In this document: piece after piece, positions 31,730 to 32,838 of the stretch | Position numbering within the stretch: position 1 is the stretch's first letter | Layout of the letters: every line of letters starts with the position of its first letter | Origin: Candidatus Krumholzibacteriia bacterium | Lineage (GTDB): Bacteria > Krumholzibacteriota > Krumholzibacteriia > LZORAL124-64-63 | Assembly (NCBI GenBank): GCA_024762975.1 | Contig: JANTGJ010000024.1 | Location: forward strand, 1-32,838 | DNA: 32,838 nt | Direction of reading: 5' to 3' | Made by a program: the position numbers and the translations under genes | Notes under the pieces: generated by a model | What the model saw: only the letters and a program-made list of their open reading frames with translations | Told to the model about the DNA's origin: nothing | Databases searched by the model: none

Positions 31730-32722
31730 TCAGGAGGTTTCCGTCGTATCGGCGTCGTGGCCAGCCATGACGAGTTCGGACTCGCCGTTCTGGCTGCGAC
31801 GCTCCTTGACGACGACACTGCTGCTATTCGTCTTGCCGTAGCGTTTCAGCTCGGCCATCGTGTCGCTCAGCTGGGCGGGGTGCTCGAATTGACCACTGGT
31901 CTCGCTCACCATGGCGATGGTCAGGGTGATGAGGGGAAACTGCTTCAGGGTGCCGCTGCGACTCTTGACGGCCAGAAAACCCTTCTCGAAGTCCTCGGCG
32001 TCGTGCAGGTCGCCGATTCCGGCATCGAATTCCTCGATCACCTTCATCGCCAGTTTCTCCGCCAGCTCCGACGAGGTTGCCATCACGAAATCGTCTCCGC
32101 CGACGTGGCCGATGAAATCGTTCTCCGATCCGAATTTGCGCGAGCATCCGACCAGAACGCCGGCCAGGTAGGAAATCGCGCGGTCGCCGCGCGAATATCC
32201 GTAGTAGTCGTTGAAGCTCTTGAAGCGATCAATGTCGATGTACATGAAACCGAAATCGCGTCCGCTCTGGATCCGGGCCTGGATCTCGCGTTCGATTGCC
32301 CGGTTTCCGGGCAGACCTGTCAAGGGATTGGCCTCACGCTCGCGACGCGTGGCTTCCAACAGATTGGTCACCCTCAAAAGCAGTTCATCGTGATTGAACG
32401 GTTTGATCACGTAGTCGTTGGCGCCACCCTTCAGTCCGCGGACCTTGTCCTGGTCCTCTCCCTTGGCGGTCAACAGGATGACAGGCAGATTTCGGGTCTC
32501 GAACCCTTCGCGGATCACGCTCAGAACGGCATATCCGTCCATACCCGGCATCATTACGTCCAGCAGCACCAGATCCGGCTGGGCTACCGCGACCTGCTTC
32601 CAGGCCTCATCACCGTTCTCGGCCATGATGACCTCGAAACCCTCCTGTTCCAGCAGGAACTGCAGGATGCGCCGGATATGGGGCTCATCATCCGCGACCA
32701 GGATGCGTGCTTTTCCCGTCAT
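31730..32722 (-). CDS. Response regulator with GGDEF (diguanylate cyclase) output domain
   Basis: From ATG at 32722 (AAGGGAAG upstream) the protein has 330 residues; the ORF-track start at 32782 coincides with the predicted transcription start and is rejected. Residues 1-125 are a receiver with D11-D12, phospho-acceptor D55 (LVLLDVMMPGMDG), T85 and K107. The GGDEF domain (about 130-300) has NPLTGLPGN, FNDYYGYSRGD (N171, D180, guanine contacts) and HVGGDDF (208-212). GGDDF is an accepted active variant. The inhibitory RxxD site is SEND here (199-202), so product inhibition is probably lost. D180 argues against the Hypr cGAMP-making type. It heads the operon behind a sigma-54 promoter, suggesting phosphorylation-controlled c-di-GMP synthesis. 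Confidence 0.93.
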   Translation of the reverse strand: MTGKARILVADDEPHIRRILQFLLEQEGFEVIMAENGDEAWKQVAVAQPDLVLLDVMMPGMDGYAVLSVIREGFETRNLPVILLTAKGEDQDKVRGLKGGANDYVIKPFNHDELLLRVTNLLEATRREREANPLTGLPGNRAIEREIQARIQSGRDFGFMYIDIDRFKSFNDYYGYSRGDRAISYLAGVLVGCSRKFGSENDFIGHVGGDDFVMATSSELAEKLAMKVIEEFDAGIGDLHDAEDFEKGFLAVKSRSGTLKQFPLITLTIAMVSETSGQFEHPAQLSDTMAELKRYGKTNSSSVVVKERRSQNGESELVMAGHDADTTETS

Positions 32723-32791
32723 TACTTCCCTTTTCGACAATACATGGCTGCGAGTCCGCCCCGGGACAGGACGGCTGTTCATCTTATGATC

Positions 32792-32806
32792 GCAAGCTAT
32801 GTGCCA
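32792..32806 (-). promoter_or_regulatory. Sigma-54 (RpoN) promoter of the signalling operon
   Basis: The minus strand reads TGGCAC-N5-TTGC, a full match to the -24/-12 core with the invariant GG and GC ten bases apart. Transcription would start near 32780, 58 bases before the ATG at 32722. Only 32 bases of upstream sequence remain in the window, so activator sites cannot be seen. Confidence 0.68.
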
Positions 32807-32838
32807 TGGTTGAGCCCAAAATGGGGAAAAGACGGTGG

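Noticed and set aside
32087-32101. Hypr-type GGDEF making cGAMP
   Set aside because: The guanine-contact aspartate (D180 in YSRGD) is kept; Hypr enzymes have serine there. A c-di-GMP product is more likely.

Overview
The window looks like chromosomal DNA of a free-living, Gram-negative, GC-rich bacterium. The gene content points to the FCB-type candidate phyla (Krumholzibacteriota / Eisenbacteria / Latescibacteria-like), but this placement is inferred. The clues are a secreted protease ending in a FlgD-type Ig sorting domain, an outer-membrane-type lipoprotein, an MsbA-like exporter with a long loop after its first membrane helix, a four-subunit pyruvate:ferredoxin oxidoreductase, and repeats of the 'APWTLxGPxG' kind. 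I see no tRNA, rRNA, CRISPR array, phage or insertion sequence. With the starts chosen here no gene-free stretch exceeds 300 bases.

Layout. 1-450: 5' end of a ClC chloride channel gene (minus). 659-1330: secreted LamG/DUF1080-like protein. 1512-4214: two-domain M16 peptidase. 4275-6511: three minus-strand genes (cupin, EEP-family phosphohydrolase, NadR-like ATPase). 6658-8065: membrane protein and a second small secreted protein. 8092-8904: ferredoxin-NADP reductase (minus). 9164-12186: MsbA-like ABC exporter facing a GT4 glycosyltransferase with a 28-bp convergent overlap. 12395-13312: membrane-anchored LiaF/toast-rack-like protein. 13412-16458: minus-strand POR operon in the order gamma-delta-alpha-beta. 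16578-17720: 3-dehydroquinate synthase. 17742-20900: large papain-type secreted protease, divergent from a six-repeat SUMF1-domain lipoprotein (21154-23673). 23753-25771: PriA. 25887-32722: minus-strand signalling operon with a REC-GGDEF protein, two histidine kinase/HD-GYP fusions and two stand-alone receivers, preceded by a near-consensus sigma-54 promoter at 32792-32806.

How it fits together. POR and ferredoxin-NADP reductase would link pyruvate oxidation to ferredoxin and NADPH. The exporter, glycosyltransferase and LiaF-like protein concern the envelope. The last 7 kb appear to be a self-contained two-component / c-di-GMP circuit, with phosphorylation chemistry and a c-di-GMP phosphodiesterase-type domain on the same polypeptides.

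The two most unusual signals are these. First, an almost identical C-terminal decapeptide, SWDGVK[A/S]L[F/Y]R, ends two otherwise unrelated secreted proteins and may be a sorting tag. Second, the HK-HD-GYP fusion operon has one HD motif mutated to YD, a cyclase lacking the inhibitory site, and a sigma-54 promoter.
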